This document shows, piece by piece, positions 1 to 9,860 of a stretch of DNA of 64,000 nt. How positions within the stretch are numbered: the stretch's first letter is position 1; each line of letters starts with the position of its first letter. The stretch lies in assembly GCA_937899415.1 (NCBI GenBank), contig CALBPI010000004.1:1-64000 (forward strand), read 5' to 3'. Origin of the DNA: an uncultured Gammaproteobacteria bacterium. Its GTDB lineage: Bacteria; Pseudomonadota; Gammaproteobacteria; Steroidobacterales; Woeseiaceae. The notes beneath the pieces were generated by a model. The model saw nothing but the letters and a program-made list of their open reading frames with translations. It did no database searches and was not told the DNA's origin. A program made the translations under genes and the position numbers.

Positions 1-1425
1 GTTAACAGACTCACCGTAGATCGCCTCATTGCCGAATTCATCGACGGCCTTCTTCAGGAACCGACCACCACGGCCGTTGCCATAACCGATCGTGGTGTAG
101 GGCTGCTTGTCGCCGGCGAGCACCGCTTCCCCGGTCGCGTCACCGCGACCGTAGTTGCCCCGCACGAAATCGAGAATCGGGTTGCCGCGACTCGCGTAGC
201 CCGCGATGGTCATGACGTGGCTGTGATCGGCCGTGACCAGCAGCAGGGTTTCATCGTCTTCGGTCATGGCGTCGGCCGTCGCCACGGCTGCGTCGAGCGC
301 CACGGTATCGGCAAAGGCGCGCACGGCATTGGTGGCGTGGTGCGCATGATCGATGCGCCCGCTCTCGACGACGAGCAGGTAGCCCTTCGGGTTTCGACTG
401 AGCATTCGAATGGCGAGCGCCGTCATTTCAGAAAGCGAGGGCTCACCACCGGGATCGTTCTCGCGATCCAGTTCGTACTGCATGTGCGAGTGGTTGAACG
501 TGCCCAGCAGGTGGTCGACCTCATCAATATCGATCCTGTCGAACTGCTTCTGATTCCAGATCCATTCAGAACGTGGCCGGGCCGCCCATTCCTCGCCAAG
601 GTGCCGGCCGTCGAGCCGACGCCCAGTGAGTCGCGGGTTCTCGGGATCGCGAAATGGCTGGCCACTGCGCTTGCTTGGCAGGAAGTGCCGACGACCACCA
701 CCCAGCGCCACTTCAAGCCCGTCGCCGAATGACATCTCGACGAGCTGAAGCGCCAGGTCTTTACAACCCTTACCGCGCTCGCGCTTGGGCAATGCGCTGT
801 CGTCTTCCCATCCGCGCTCGGGGGCATGGCCATAGGCGGCCGCGGATGTCGCGTGCGTCAGGCGCGCCGTCGACACGACGCCCGTCGACCAACCCTCAGC
901 CTCGAGCTGCTCCATGAGCGTTGGCACACTGTTGGCGAGCCCGCTCTCGCAATCCATTCGGACAGTCGCCGGACCTACCGATAACAAACCCGAGTCGGTT
1001 TTGACGCCCGTAATCATGGCGCTCATCGTGCCGGCCGAATCCGGAGTCTGCTGGTTTACGTTGTAGGTCTTGATTAACGAGGTGTACGGAAAGCGCTCGA
1101 AGCCAAGCGAGGCCTCCTCGCCGCGGCCGCCATCGACCTGTCCTGCATATATGCGGGCGGCGGTGATGGTCGACACCCCCATGCCGTCACCCACGAACAG
1201 GATGATGCCGCGCGCCGAGTTTTCGTAGCGCGGACGCGCCAATGCCGCGGCCAGCGACTGCTGCCCCAATACACGCCAGTACTCAGGCCGATCGTCGTCG
1301 GCAATTGCGGGCCCGGAAGCTGCGGACTCAGGCGCCTGCGGCGTTTGCGCACAGGCCGATACCGCGCCCAGCCCAAAGACGGCAAGCAACGGCAACACAA
1401 TGGAAAAACGGGGCAGCGCGCGCAT
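1..1425 (-). CDS. Alkaline phosphatase (PhoA family), lipoprotein, partial at left edge
   Basis: Hydrolyses phosphate monoesters outside the cytoplasm to release phosphate. The reading frame starts at an ATG (1425) and runs off the left end, so about 475 residues are visible and the C-terminus is missing. The N-terminus is a hydrophobic signal ending in a lipobox (VSAC, Cys25), suggesting a membrane-anchored lipoprotein. Family motifs seen in order: VGDGMG with the metal-binding Asp (about residue 80), TPDSAGTMSA with the nucleophilic Ser (about 130), ESGRIDHAHH, and TADHSH (about 400), which carry further metal ligands. It is divergent from srkA. No PHO box was recognised in the 98-bp gap. 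Family assignment is firm; the exact subfamily is not. Confidence 0.9.
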   Translation of the reverse strand, partial: MRALPRFSIVLPLLAVFGLGAVSACAQTPQAPESAASGPAIADDDRPEYWRVLGQQSLAAALARPRYENSARGIILFVGDGMGVSTITAARIYAGQVDGGRGEEASLGFERFPYTSLIKTYNVNQQTPDSAGTMSAMITGVKTDSGLLSVGPATVRMDCESGLANSVPTLMEQLEAEGWSTGVVSTARLTHATSAAAYGHAPERGWEDDSALPKRERGKGCKDLALQLVEMSFGDGLEVALGGGRRHFLPSKRSGQPFRDPENPRLTGRRLDGRHLGEEWAARPRSEWIWNQKQFDRIDIDEVDHLLGTFNHSHMQYELDRENDPGGEPSLSEMTALAIRMLSRNPKGYLLVVESGRIDHAHHATNAVRAFADTVALDAAVATADAMTEDDETLLLVTADHSHVMTIAGYASRGNPILDFVRGNYGRGDATGEAVLAGDKQPYTTIGYGNGRGGRFLKKAVDEFGNEAIYGESVN

Positions 1426-1523
1426 CAAAACTCCGGCAACAAGCGTCGTCTGTCGAGCCGCACATGGTCGCATAGCGCCGCCAACGGCGCACGCAAGCCG
1501 GCATTGCGCGTAAGCTTGCGTGC

Positions 1524-2507
1524 TTGACCGACGTTGCTGCCCCAGGGTTCGATCAACTGTTGCCCGACGACATCCTCGACGCCGTCGAAAGCGCCGGCCA
1601 CGAGGCGACGGGCGGACTGTTGCCGCTGAACAGTTACGAAAATCGCGTCTACCGCGTCGACATTTTTGACGCGGCGCCAATTGTGGCCAAGTTCTACCGC
1701 AACGGCCGCTGGAGCGACGCGCAGCTGCGTGAAGAACACGCCTTCGCGCAAGCGCTCGCCGAGGCCGAAATCCCCGTCGTCGCGCCGCTTGATGACAACG
1801 GAACGCTGCACCAGCACGGTGGCTTTCGTTTTGCGCTGTACCCCTGTCGCGGCGGTCGCTGGCCCGATCTCGATGCACCTGACACGCTGCGGCAACTCGG
1901 TCGACTCGTCGCCCGCATTCATCAGATCGGCGCGGTGCAACCGATGCCGACACGGCCCGTGCTCGACAGCGAACGCCTAGGCCATGAACCCTGTGACTAC
2001 CTGCTCGACGTCGATGCGGTCCCGCCCACGCTCGTTGACGCCTATGAAAGCCTCATCGACGACCTGCTCGACCGTGTCGATGCCCAGTTCGAGGCGGTCG
2101 GACACGTCACGGAAATCCCGATCCACGGCGACCTGCACCCGGGCAACATTCTCGAAGACGGCGAACAACTGCACATCGTCGACACGGATGACTGTTGCAT
2201 TGGCCCGGCCGTGCAGGATCTCTGGATGTTTCTGTCCGGTGACGAGGACGCGCGCAGCCGGCAACTGGGTTATCTGCTCGAGGGCTACGAGACCTTCCGA
2301 AATTTCGACCGTCGAGAACTCGCGCTCGTCGAATCGCTGCGCACGCTACGCATCATGCACTACGCCGCCTGGCTGCACCGGCGGCGCGAAGACCCGGCGT
2401 TTGTTCAGGCGTTTCCCTGGTTCGGGACAGAGCGGTATTGGAACGAGCACATTCTTTCTTTGCGGGAGCAGTTTGCGGCTCTAGATGAGCCTGTTGTTAC
2501 GGACTGA
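1524..2507 (+). CDS. srkA: Stress response serine/threonine kinase SrkA (YihE/RdoA)
   Basis: Cytoplasmic eukaryotic-like protein kinase, known in E. coli to counter stress-induced cell death. Length (327 residues) matches the family. The N-terminal PLNSYENRVY segment, the FYRNGRWSDAQLREEH segment with the Lys just before it, the catalytic HGDLHPGN loop (about residue 200) and the VDTDD metal-binding segment followed by GPAVQDLWM are all family hallmarks. The start is a TTG at 1524 because no ATG or GTG lies near the conserved N-terminus; no strong Shine-Dalgarno is visible. In E. coli the gene sits upstream of dsbA, but here it is followed by a non-coding repeat region. Confidence 0.93.
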   Translation: MTDVAAPGFDQLLPDDILDAVESAGHEATGGLLPLNSYENRVYRVDIFDAAPIVAKFYRNGRWSDAQLREEHAFAQALAEAEIPVVAPLDDNGTLHQHGGFRFALYPCRGGRWPDLDAPDTLRQLGRLVARIHQIGAVQPMPTRPVLDSERLGHEPCDYLLDVDAVPPTLVDAYESLIDDLLDRVDAQFEAVGHVTEIPIHGDLHPGNILEDGEQLHIVDTDDCCIGPAVQDLWMFLSGDEDARSRQLGYLLEGYETFRNFDRRELALVESLRTLRIMHYAAWLHRRREDPAFVQAFPWFGTERYWNEHILSLREQFAALDEPVVTD

Positions 2508-2528
2508 GTTGTTTGCGTGCTGATTCCG

Positions 2529-2610
2529 GGTTTTGCTGGGCGCGGTGGTGCTTTTCTCCATGGCTCGCTTCGCTTTACTTCCGAAACGCACCACCGCGCC
2601 CAGCAAAACC
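2529..2610. repeat. Palindromic element A: 23-bp arms, 36-nt loop
   Basis: Perfect inverted repeat: arm 2529-2551 is the exact reverse complement of arm 2588-2610. The loop contains TGGCTCGCTTCGC followed by TTTACTTCCG. The loop is shared, inverted, with element B at 2812-2874, but the arms are unrelated apart from a short GTTTTGC. It lies 21 bases after the srkA stop and could act as a terminator, although no T-run follows. Confidence 0.85.
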
Positions 2611-2811
2611 GTTGTGCAGCGCGTGATTCATGTTGTGCTCCCCAGTGTCCCCCAATGCTCAACACCACCCCAGGAATGGGCGAGGCTCGTTCCAATATTT
2701 TGAGGTTGTGAGTCGTAGCCGATAGCTCGCTGCTCGTCTCACCAACAAAGACGGCTTTGGATTGCGAAGCTCAAGCACCCCAATGCCATCGTGGCATGAG
2801 GGTTGTGGGAC

Positions 2812-2874
2812 GGGGATGGCGTTTTGCGGAAGTAAAGCGCAGCGAAGCGAGCCATAGAGCAAAACGCCATCCCC
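2812..2874. repeat. Palindromic element B: 16-bp arms, 31-nt loop, inverted relative to A
   Basis: Perfect inverted repeat: arm 2812-2827 pairs with arm 2859-2874. The loop reads GGAAGTAAAGC, then GCA, then GCGAAGCGAGCCAT. This is the reverse complement of the element A loop with a three-base insertion. The arms differ from A, so the loop is the conserved part and the stem is variable. Confidence 0.85.
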
Positions 2875-2906
2875 CGGGCCCGCAACCCGGGAACGACGCG
2901 CAAACC

Positions 2907-3473
2907 TCAGCGCGCGATAGGTCTCAGCTCACCACACGCAACAAGCCGACCCGTAGGCTCTCCAGACGCGCTGTCCGCCCCGGCATGCACCACAACGGCG
3001 AGGCCAAGAAAACGCGCCGGTTCCAAATCTGAATCCTTCTCGATGGAGAACTTCGCCTGCCGCGTGCTGCCAACGTCAAACCCCCCGAAGGCGCCGGCCG
3101 GCGGTTGGCCGCTGTCGGCCAGGCGCTCGGCGTCACCGGGCAGTGAGAAGCGTGCGCCCGCACTGTCGGTGTTGGTGCCCGCGCAGCTGGTGCCGTTGTG
3201 GACGTGGATCGCGTAGGCGCCCGGTGTGAGACCGTCGAGGGCTGCGGCGAGGATCAACTGGCCGTTGTCGGCCGTGAGCACAGCGGCGCCGCTGATGGCG
3301 GGATTGCGGGCAATGAGTTCAGCCGCGAGCGTGTCGATGCCCGCTGTGATGTCTGGCAGCGCGCCGCTCGCTTCCGGCAGGGGTTGGGGCGCAGGGGCCT
3401 CGGGTCGGCAGGCCGAGATCACAACCGCGACGCAGAGTGGCGCCGCCAGGCGAGCCCGTGCAGACAAAGCCAT
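2907..3473 (-). CDS. Cu/Zn superoxide dismutase-like lipoprotein with degenerate metal site
   Basis: Exported SodC-fold protein. The start at 3473 is chosen because its ATG overlaps the rhomboid stop as TGATG (translational coupling) and is followed directly by a signal ending in a lipobox (ISAC, Cys22). SodC features present: the HVHNGTSC segment with the two copper-binding His and the disulfide Cys (about residues 88-95), and VVVHAGAD followed by RLVACGEL near the C-terminus with the last copper His and partner Cys. The usual SAGGHFNP bridging-His segment reads SAGARFSL, and no His-rich zinc loop follows. Three of four copper ligands therefore remain, without the bridging His or zinc site. 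Activity is doubtful; it may be a copper-binding or structural relative. Confidence 0.82.
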   Translation of the reverse strand: MALSARARLAAPLCVAVVISACRPEAPAPQPLPEASGALPDITAGIDTLAAELIARNPAISGAAVLTADNGQLILAAALDGLTPGAYAIHVHNGTSCAGTNTDSAGARFSLPGDAERLADSGQPPAGAFGGFDVGSTRQAKFSIEKDSDLEPARFLGLAVVVHAGADSASGEPTGRLVACGELRPIAR

Positions 3474-4071
3474 CACCGGATGCGGCGCTGCGAGCGCCAC
3501 AGCCTGATAAGAAAGAAGCCAAACACCATGCCGCCCAGATGCGCGAAGTGCGCCACATTGGAATTGCTGGCCGTAAAGCCCAGATACAACTCCACGATGC
3601 CGAACATAAGTACCAGATACCGCGCCGGCATGGGAATAGGCGGGAACAGCAGCAGGATGCGACGATTTGGAAAGGTCATACCAAATGCCAGAAGCACGCC
3701 GTACACACCGCCGGATGCGCCAACGGTTCTCGATGGATCACCCGTGATTGCGGCCAGCGTGAGCTGCGCGGCGGCGGCGCCCAGGACGCACACCAGGTAG
3801 TAAATCAGGAAGCGCCGGGAGCCCCACACTACCTCCATCGTTCGGCCAAACATCCAAAGCGCGAACATGCTGAAGGCGAGGTGTGTCGGTTGGCGTGAAG
3901 GAATGCATAGGTCACCGGCTGCCAGATTTCGAACAGGCTGGGTACCGAAAACAGCGAGAACTTCAATTGAGCGATCAGCCCAAACTGCGGAATGAACTGG
4001 CCAGCCGCGAAAATCAGCGCGTTGCTGAGCAACAGAAAGAAGATCACGGGCGGAAAAGTATCGTCCTGCAT
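3473..4071 (-). pseudogene. Rhomboid family intramembrane serine protease, interrupted by a -1 frameshift
   Basis: Membrane protease that cleaves substrates within the bilayer. The N-terminal part (from ATG 4071, MQDDTFPP) contains the family WQPVTYAFLHAN segment. The rest continues in another frame from THLAFSMFALWMFGR. The two join if one base is restored near 3886-3890, in the stretch that reads AACCGACACACC on the coding strand. Catalytic residues are intact downstream: Ser in GASGGVYG (near 3711) and His in NVAHFAHLGG (near 3550). Because every other part is well conserved and the downstream gene is coupled by TGATG, a sequencing or assembly error is as likely as a real, recent inactivation. 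Confidence 0.85.
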
Positions 4072-4134
4072 GGGGGTCCTGCTGTCGCGCTGCCTCTTTG
4101 CGAGGGGGTTCGGGTTGTCCGGGCGGGGTCGACG

Positions 4135-4169
4135 TTGTTGCAACGGCGCGGGCACAGTATAACGGCTGT
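4135..4169 (+). promoter_or_regulatory. Sigma70-type promoter for uvrA with palindrome around the -10
   Basis: TTGTTG (4135-4140), a 17-base spacer and TATAAC (4158-4163) form a good sigma70-like promoter in front of uvrA. The -10 lies inside ACAG-N8-CTGT (4154-4169), a dyad that could be an operator. This is the reverse arrangement of the LexA box CTGT-N8-ACAG, so it should not be called an SOS box. Confidence 0.5.
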
Positions 4170-4261
4170 CCCGCAACCGCCGCGTGTCAGCTTGCCGCCG
4201 GTCGCATCGGTCGCCCGCTGTGGCACCACGCCAACCCCCTGCCAGACCGGAGCTGCCTGAC

Positions 4262-7200
4262 ATGGCCCGAGACCGGATCGCCGTCCGCGGCGCCCGCCAA
4301 AACAACCTGCGCAATGTCGACATCGACCTGCCGCTCGGCGAGCTCATTGTGGTCACGGGCGTCTCGGGTAGCGGCAAATCCTCTTTGGCGTTTGACACGA
4401 TTTATGCCGAGGGCCAGCGCCGCTACGTGGAGACCTTCTCCCCCTACGCGCGCCAGTTCCTCGACCGCATGGACAAGCCCGCCGTCGATCGTATCGACGG
4501 CATCCCGCCCGCCATCGCCATCGATCAGACCAACCCCGTGCGCACATCGCGCTCAACGGTGGGCACGATGACGGAGCTCAACGACCACCTCAAACTGCTG
4601 TTCGCGCGCGCCGCAACGCTGTACTGCGACGGCTGCAACACGCCCGTGCGTGAGGACAACCCGCAGTCGATCTGGGCCGACTTGCTCGAACGTTGGCCCG
4701 GTCGCCGGGCGGCGATCACGTTTAAGGCCGCGATTCCCGAGAACTTCACCGCTCAGGAAATCGAGCGTTTTCTCTCGCAGCAAGGCTACACACGCATCCT
4801 CGAACGCAGCGACGACGCGCTGCAGGTTGTGCAGGACCGGCTCCGGCTCGAGCCTGGCAAACGGGATCGCGCGATGGAAGCCATCGAGGAGGCGCTCGTG
4901 CGCGGCGATGGCCACATCGCCGTGGTCGACCTCGATGCGAACACGGGTGGCAACAAAGAAACGCGCTACTCGTCGCGCCTGCACTGTGCAAGCTGCGACC
5001 GTGACTTCTCGCCCGCCACGCCGAGCCTGTTCTCTTTCAACTCACCGTTGGGTGCCTGCGAAACCTGTCGGGGCTTTGGTCGCACCATGGGTATCGACCG
5101 CGACCTCGTGGTGCCCAATCCACGGCTGTCCCTCGCCGAGGGTGCCGTCAAACCGTTGCAGAGCAAGAGTTACAACGACCTGCAAACGCGGCTCATGCGC
5201 CGTGCCAAGAAAGCCGGCATTTCGACGAACGCGCCCTGGGAAGACCTCGAAGCCGACGATCAGGCCTGGGTGTTCGATGGCGAGGGCAGTGTCAGCAAAG
5301 GACTCTGGCCCGGCGTCACGGCGTTTTTCGATTGGCTCGAAAGCAAGGCCTACAAGATGCACGTGCGCGTCATGCTGTCGCGCTACCGCAGTTACGAAAC
5401 CTGCCGTGCCTGTAACGGTGCACGCCTGAAACCCGCAGGTCTGCGCTGGCGGCTTGGTGATAACGTTGCAACGGATGCGGCTGGCGCCACGAACGCCAAC
5501 AGACCGCCTGGCCTCAACATGCACGAGCTGATGCTGCTGCCGATCACACGACTCGCGGCATTCTTCGAAGCGTGGACCGCACCCGCCGCGCTGGCCGAGG
5601 CCACAGAGCTGCTCACTGACGAGATTCGCGGGCGCATCGGCTTCCTCGCGGAAACAGGGCTCGGCTATCTGACGCTCGACCGGCAGTCGCGCACGCTCTC
5701 AGGCGGCGAGGTGCAGCGCATCAACCTGACCACGGCACTGGGCACATCGCTCGTTAATACGCTGTTTGTCCTCGACGAACCCTCGATTGGCTTGCACCCG
5801 CGCGACGTCGGACGCATCAACCGCGTGCTCACGCGGTTGCGCGACGCGGGCAACACACTGCTCGTCGTCGAGCATGACCCTCAAATCATGCAGGTCGCTG
5901 ACCGCATCGTGGACATTGGTCCCGGCCCCGGCGAACGCGGCGGCGAGGTCATCTTCAACGGCACTATCAAGGGGCTCGCTCGCCGCCGCACGGGCACGGG
6001 TGCATTCCTGACGGGCCAGCGCCGCGTCGCTGACTGCCGCGACACACGAACGCTCGACCCCGAACGCGCTATCGGTATTCGCGGCGCGCGCGCGCACAAC
6101 CTGCGTGACGTCGACGTCGACATCCCCCTGGGCGGGCTTGTGTGCGTTACGGGCGTGTCGGGCAGTGGCAAGTCGACGCTTATCGGCGACATCCTCTACC
6201 CGGCAATGCGGCGCCACTTTGGCGGCGGCGGCGAATTACCCGGGGCGCACGATGCGCTGGTCAACGCCGACACGGTTGAAGACGTCGTCTACGTGGATCA
6301 GGCGCAGATTGGCAAGACCACGCGCTCGAACCCGGCCAGTTTCGTCGGCGCCTTCGATGCCATCCGAAAGCGCTACTGCGAGCAGCCCCTGGCCGTCGAG
6401 CGGGGTTACAAGCCCGGCACGTTCAGCTTCAACTCAGGCGACGGCCGCTGCCCGCAGTGTGGCGGTAACGGCTTCGAACACATCGAGATGCAGTTTCTCT
6501 CCGATGTGTATCTGCGATGCCCCGAGTGCGACGGCAAACGCTTCCGCGACGAGATCCTCGAAGTGCACGCCTGGCCCACGCTGGGCGACGGTGCCTCGCA
6601 GTCGATTTCGGACGTTCTCGAGATGACGGTGACAGAAGCGCTGACCTTCTTTGCGGGCACACCCGCTATCGAGCGGACACTGCAGCCACTCGTCGATGTC
6701 GGACTCGACTACCTGCGCCTGGGCCAGCCGGTACCGACGCTCTCGGGTGGCGAAGCGCAGCGTCTCAAGCTCGCCAAGCACCTGGCTGAAGCGCAGACGC
6801 GGCGCGGCGGCAAGGGCAAGCTGTTCCTTTTCGATGAACCGACCACGGGATTGCACTTCAGTGATATCGAACGTCTGTTGGGCGCATTCGACAAACTCAT
6901 TGATCAAGGCCACAGCATCGTCGTCATCGAGCACAACCTCGACGTCATTGACGCCTGTGACTGGGTCATCGACCTGGGTCCCGAGGGCGGCGAAGGCGGC
7001 GGCGCGCTATGCTTCGCGGGTTCGGTAAACGCGCTTGTCGACACGCGTGACAACCACACGGCTGCAGCCGTGGCCCAGTATCGGGCCGTCCAGGCGCCCA
7101 TTGACATCGCCGCCGAGTCCGCTGCCGCGTACGTGACGCCGAAGCGCAAGCGATCGCAACCGAAGATCGAGATTCGACACGCGCGCGAGCACAACCTTCG

Positions 7201-9772
7201 TGATGTCGACGTCACGATTCCCCGGGACACCTTCACGGTCATTACGGGGGTGTCGGGCAGCGGCAAGAGCACCATCGCCTTCGATATCCTCTTCAACGAA
7301 GGGCAGCGCCGCTATCTCGAATCGCTTAACGCCTACGCACGACAGTTCGTGCAACCCGCAAGCCGGCCCGACGTCGACGCCGTGCTGGGTATTCCGCCCA
7401 CGGTCGCCATCGAGCAGCGCACAAGCCGCGGTGGCCGCAAGAGCACGGTCGGCACGATGACCGAGGTGTACCACTTCCTGCGCCTGTTGTTCGTCAAGCT
7501 GGGCACGGCGCACTGCCCTGACTGCAACGTCCCGATCGAGCCGCAGACGCTCGAGCAGATCGCAGCACTCCTGCAAAAGCGCCACAAAGGCCGCGAGGTC
7601 ACGCTGCTCGCACCGCTCGTCGTCGGCCGTAAAGGCTATTACACGGACCTCGCCGCCTGGGCCGGTCGCAAGGGCTTTGAGGCCCTGCGTGTCGATGGTG
7701 AACGCACGCCCGTGGATCCCTGGCCGCGCCTCGATCGATTTGTCGAACACGACATCGAGCTGCCCGTGGCAACGCTGCGCGTCGATGCACGCAAAGAGCA
7801 GGCACTGAGGGCCGCCTTGTCGGACGCACTCGACTTTGGCAATGGCAATGTCATAGTGAACGTGGACGGCGACGACACCCTGTACTCAACCGCCCGGGCC
7901 TGCCCGAGCTGCGCCCGGAGCTTCCAGGAACTCGACCCGCGCCTGTTTTCTTACAACTCGCCGCGCGGCTGGTGCCCAAGCTGCTCGGGCACGGGCGTCT
8001 ACACCGACGAGGAAGAAGACGACGCCCAGTGGTGGCGCAGCACGGCCAACGAGTCGCAGGAGACCTGCGAAACCTGCGACGGTGCGCGCCTCAATGACGA
8101 GGCACTGGCGGTCACGTTCCAGGATCGCAACATCGCGAGCTACGCCGAGATGCCTGTCGCCGATGCCCTTGAGTGGGTCACAACACTCGATCTCGATGGC
8201 CGCGACGCAGAGGTGGCGCGCGACATCATCACGGAGCTCGACAGCAGGCTTGGCTTTCTCGACCGTGTGGGGCTTGGCTACCTGACGCTCTCTCGCAGCG
8301 CACCGACGCTGTCGGGCGGCGAGGCGCAGCGCATCCGGCTTGCGGCGCAGCTCGGCTCAAACCTTCGCGGTGTCTGCTACATCCTCGATGAGCCGACGAT
8401 CGGCCTGCACGCGCGCGACAATGCCAAGTTGCTCGGAACACTTCAGGCCTTGCAAGCCAGCGGCAACACCGTCGTCGTCGTGGAGCATGACGAGGACACG
8501 ATCCGCGGCGCGCAACACATCATCGACATCGGACCCGGCGCAGGCACGCGCGGTGGCCGCATCGTTGCCGAGGGCAACCTGCGCCGCATCGAGCGCGCGC
8601 CCGAATCGCTGACGGGCCGCATGCTGCGTGAGCCCCTGCAGCACCCGGTCATCGAGACACCACGAGACGTCAACCCGCGACGGCGCAACGCACCCGTGCT
8701 CGCGGTCAAACAGGCCACACTCAACAACCTGAAGCGCGTCTCTGCGCGCCTGCCCCTGGGCGCGCTTGTCGCCGTGACGGGCGTGTCGGGCAGCGGTAAG
8801 AGTTCGCTGATTCGTGGTGTCGTCGAAACCAACGTGGCCCGACTCGTGGCCGCGGGTCGGCGTCGTGGGCGCAAGCAGGCACCGCTCGTTGGATGCCAGG
8901 CACTTGAAGGCTGGGAATCGATCAGCCGCGTGCTGGAGGTTGACCAGACCCCGATCGGCAAGACGCCGCGCTCCTGCCCCGCGACCTACGTGGGTTTCTG
9001 GGATGACATCCGCAAGCTCTTCGCGCAGACGCCCGAGGCGCGCATGCGCGGCTACACGGCCAGCCGCTTCTCGTTCAATACCAAAGAGGGCCGCTGCCCC
9101 GAATGCGACGGCCAGGGCATGCGGCGCATCGAGATGAGCTTTATGCCCGATGTTCAGGTGCCTTGTGAGGCCTGCGGCGGCAAACGCTTCACGCCGGACA
9201 CGCTCGGGATTCGCTACCGAAACCAGAGCATCGGCGACATCCTGCAGATGGCGGTCTCGGACGCCGTCGAGTTTTTCGCAGCCCACCCGAAAATCCACCA
9301 CGCGCTCAAGTTGCTGGACGCCGTTGGCCTGGGTTATTTGACGCTGGGCCAGCCCAGTCCCACCTTGTCGGGCGGCGAAGCGCAGCGCATCAAGCTCGTC
9401 AGTGAACTGGCCAAGGCTCGACCGGACCCGGCGCGGCCCGTCATCGCAGCCGTCGACAACCCGCAGCACACCTTGTATGTGCTGGATGAGCCCACGATCG
9501 GCCTGCACATGGCGGACGTGGAGAAACTGATCCGCGTGCTGCACCGGCTTGTCGATGCGGGGCATTCCGTATTAATAATAGAACACAATCTCGACATCAT
9601 TGCCGAAGCCGACTGGATCGTCGACATGGGTCCCGAAGGTGGCGCGGCGGGAGGCCGCATCGTTGCACAAGGAAAACCGAAGCAACTCTATGAATTAGAT
9701 GATGTTTCTCATACAACGGTGGCCCTTGGGGCATTCTTCGACAGGAATCACAGAAACCTCGACACGCAGTAG
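4262..9772 (+). CDS. uvrA: Double-length UvrA excinuclease subunit (two fused UvrA copies)
   Basis: DNA-damage recognition ATPase of nucleotide excision repair. ATG 4262 is preferred over the upstream GTG at 4184 because [18 protein letters not shown] begins exactly at the family N-terminus, with CCGGAG just upstream; this gives 1836 residues, about twice the usual 940-970. Four Walker A motifs (GVSGSGKS at about residues 33, 629, 994, 1506) and four LSGGE signatures (about 479, 826, 1350, 1702) show two complete UvrA units with a junction near residue 955. Both halves keep Cys-rich zinc modules such as [11 protein letters not shown] and CPECDGQGM. Chlamydia is known to encode a comparable tandem UvrA. 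The last 200 bases are AT-richer, with three consecutive rare codons (TTA ATA ATA, near 9570). Confidence 0.95.
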   Translation: MARDRIAVRGARQNNLRNVDIDLPLGELIVVTGVSGSGKSSLAFDTIYAEGQRRYVETFSPYARQFLDRMDKPAVDRIDGIPPAIAIDQTNPVRTSRSTVGTMTELNDHLKLLFARAATLYCDGCNTPVREDNPQSIWADLLERWPGRRAAITFKAAIPENFTAQEIERFLSQQGYTRILERSDDALQVVQDRLRLEPGKRDRAMEAIEEALVRGDGHIAVVDLDANTGGNKETRYSSRLHCASCDRDFSPATPSLFSFNSPLGACETCRGFGRTMGIDRDLVVPNPRLSLAEGAVKPLQSKSYNDLQTRLMRRAKKAGISTNAPWEDLEADDQAWVFDGEGSVSKGLWPGVTAFFDWLESKAYKMHVRVMLSRYRSYETCRACNGARLKPAGLRWRLGDNVATDAAGATNANRPPGLNMHELMLLPITRLAAFFEAWTAPAALAEATELLTDEIRGRIGFLAETGLGYLTLDRQSRTLSGGEVQRINLTTALGTSLVNTLFVLDEPSIGLHPRDVGRINRVLTRLRDAGNTLLVVEHDPQIMQVADRIVDIGPGPGERGGEVIFNGTIKGLARRRTGTGAFLTGQRRVADCRDTRTLDPERAIGIRGARAHNLRDVDVDIPLGGLVCVTGVSGSGKSTLIGDILYPAMRRHFGGGGELPGAHDALVNADTVEDVVYVDQAQIGKTTRSNPASFVGAFDAIRKRYCEQPLAVERGYKPGTFSFNSGDGRCPQCGGNGFEHIEMQFLSDVYLRCPECDGKRFRDEILEVHAWPTLGDGASQSISDVLEMTVTEALTFFAGTPAIERTLQPLVDVGLDYLRLGQPVPTLSGGEAQRLKLAKHLAEAQTRRGGKGKLFLFDEPTTGLHFSDIERLLGAFDKLIDQGHSIVVIEHNLDVIDACDWVIDLGPEGGEGGGALCFAGSVNALVDTRDNHTAAAVAQYRAVQAPIDIAAESAAAYVTPKRKRSQPKIEIRHAREHNLRDVDVTIPRDTFTVITGVSGSGKSTIAFDILFNEGQRRYLESLNAYARQFVQPASRPDVDAVLGIPPTVAIEQRTSRGGRKSTVGTMTEVYHFLRLLFVKLGTAHCPDCNVPIEPQTLEQIAALLQKRHKGREVTLLAPLVVGRKGYYTDLAAWAGRKGFEALRVDGERTPVDPWPRLDRFVEHDIELPVATLRVDARKEQALRAALSDALDFGNGNVIVNVDGDDTLYSTARACPSCARSFQELDPRLFSYNSPRGWCPSCSGTGVYTDEEEDDAQWWRSTANESQETCETCDGARLNDEALAVTFQDRNIASYAEMPVADALEWVTTLDLDGRDAEVARDIITELDSRLGFLDRVGLGYLTLSRSAPTLSGGEAQRIRLAAQLGSNLRGVCYILDEPTIGLHARDNAKLLGTLQALQASGNTVVVVEHDEDTIRGAQHIIDIGPGAGTRGGRIVAEGNLRRIERAPESLTGRMLREPLQHPVIETPRDVNPRRRNAPVLAVKQATLNNLKRVSARLPLGALVAVTGVSGSGKSSLIRGVVETNVARLVAAGRRRGRKQAPLVGCQALEGWESISRVLEVDQTPIGKTPRSCPATYVGFWDDIRKLFAQTPEARMRGYTASRFSFNTKEGRCPECDGQGMRRIEMSFMPDVQVPCEACGGKRFTPDTLGIRYRNQSIGDILQMAVSDAVEFFAAHPKIHHALKLLDAVGLGYLTLGQPSPTLSGGEAQRIKLVSELAKARPDPARPVIAAVDNPQHTLYVLDEPTIGLHMADVEKLIRVLHRLVDAGHSVLIIEHNLDIIAEADWIVDMGPEGGAAGGRIVAQGKPKQLYELDDVSHTTVALGAFFDRNHRNLDTQ

Positions 9773-9860
9773 CGATGTATAGGTTTCTGTGCTATTGTCC
9801 AACTCGCGAAGATCAACCCCCACTGCCAGACGCGCCGCGAGCGTCTCGCGAGGTACACCC

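Larger units (their letters stand above)
2508..2906. other. Intergenic region with two related palindromes, no gene
   Basis: About 400 bases without a convincing gene between srkA and the SodC-like gene, which converge on it. The short open frames here are low-complexity and overlap the palindromes. It holds two large hairpin-forming repeats in opposite orientation (listed separately), a small ATGCCA-tcg-TGGCAT hairpin near 2783-2797, and a CCCGGG repeat near 2873-2890. Confidence 0.75.

Noticed and set aside
4154-4169. SOS (LexA) box at uvrA
   Set aside because: The order is ACAG-N8-CTGT, not CTGT-N8-ACAG, so the E. coli LexA consensus is not met.
8357-9565. 402-residue open frame on the minus strand inside uvrA
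   Set aside because: Antisense shadow of UvrA; no ribosome site or family signal.
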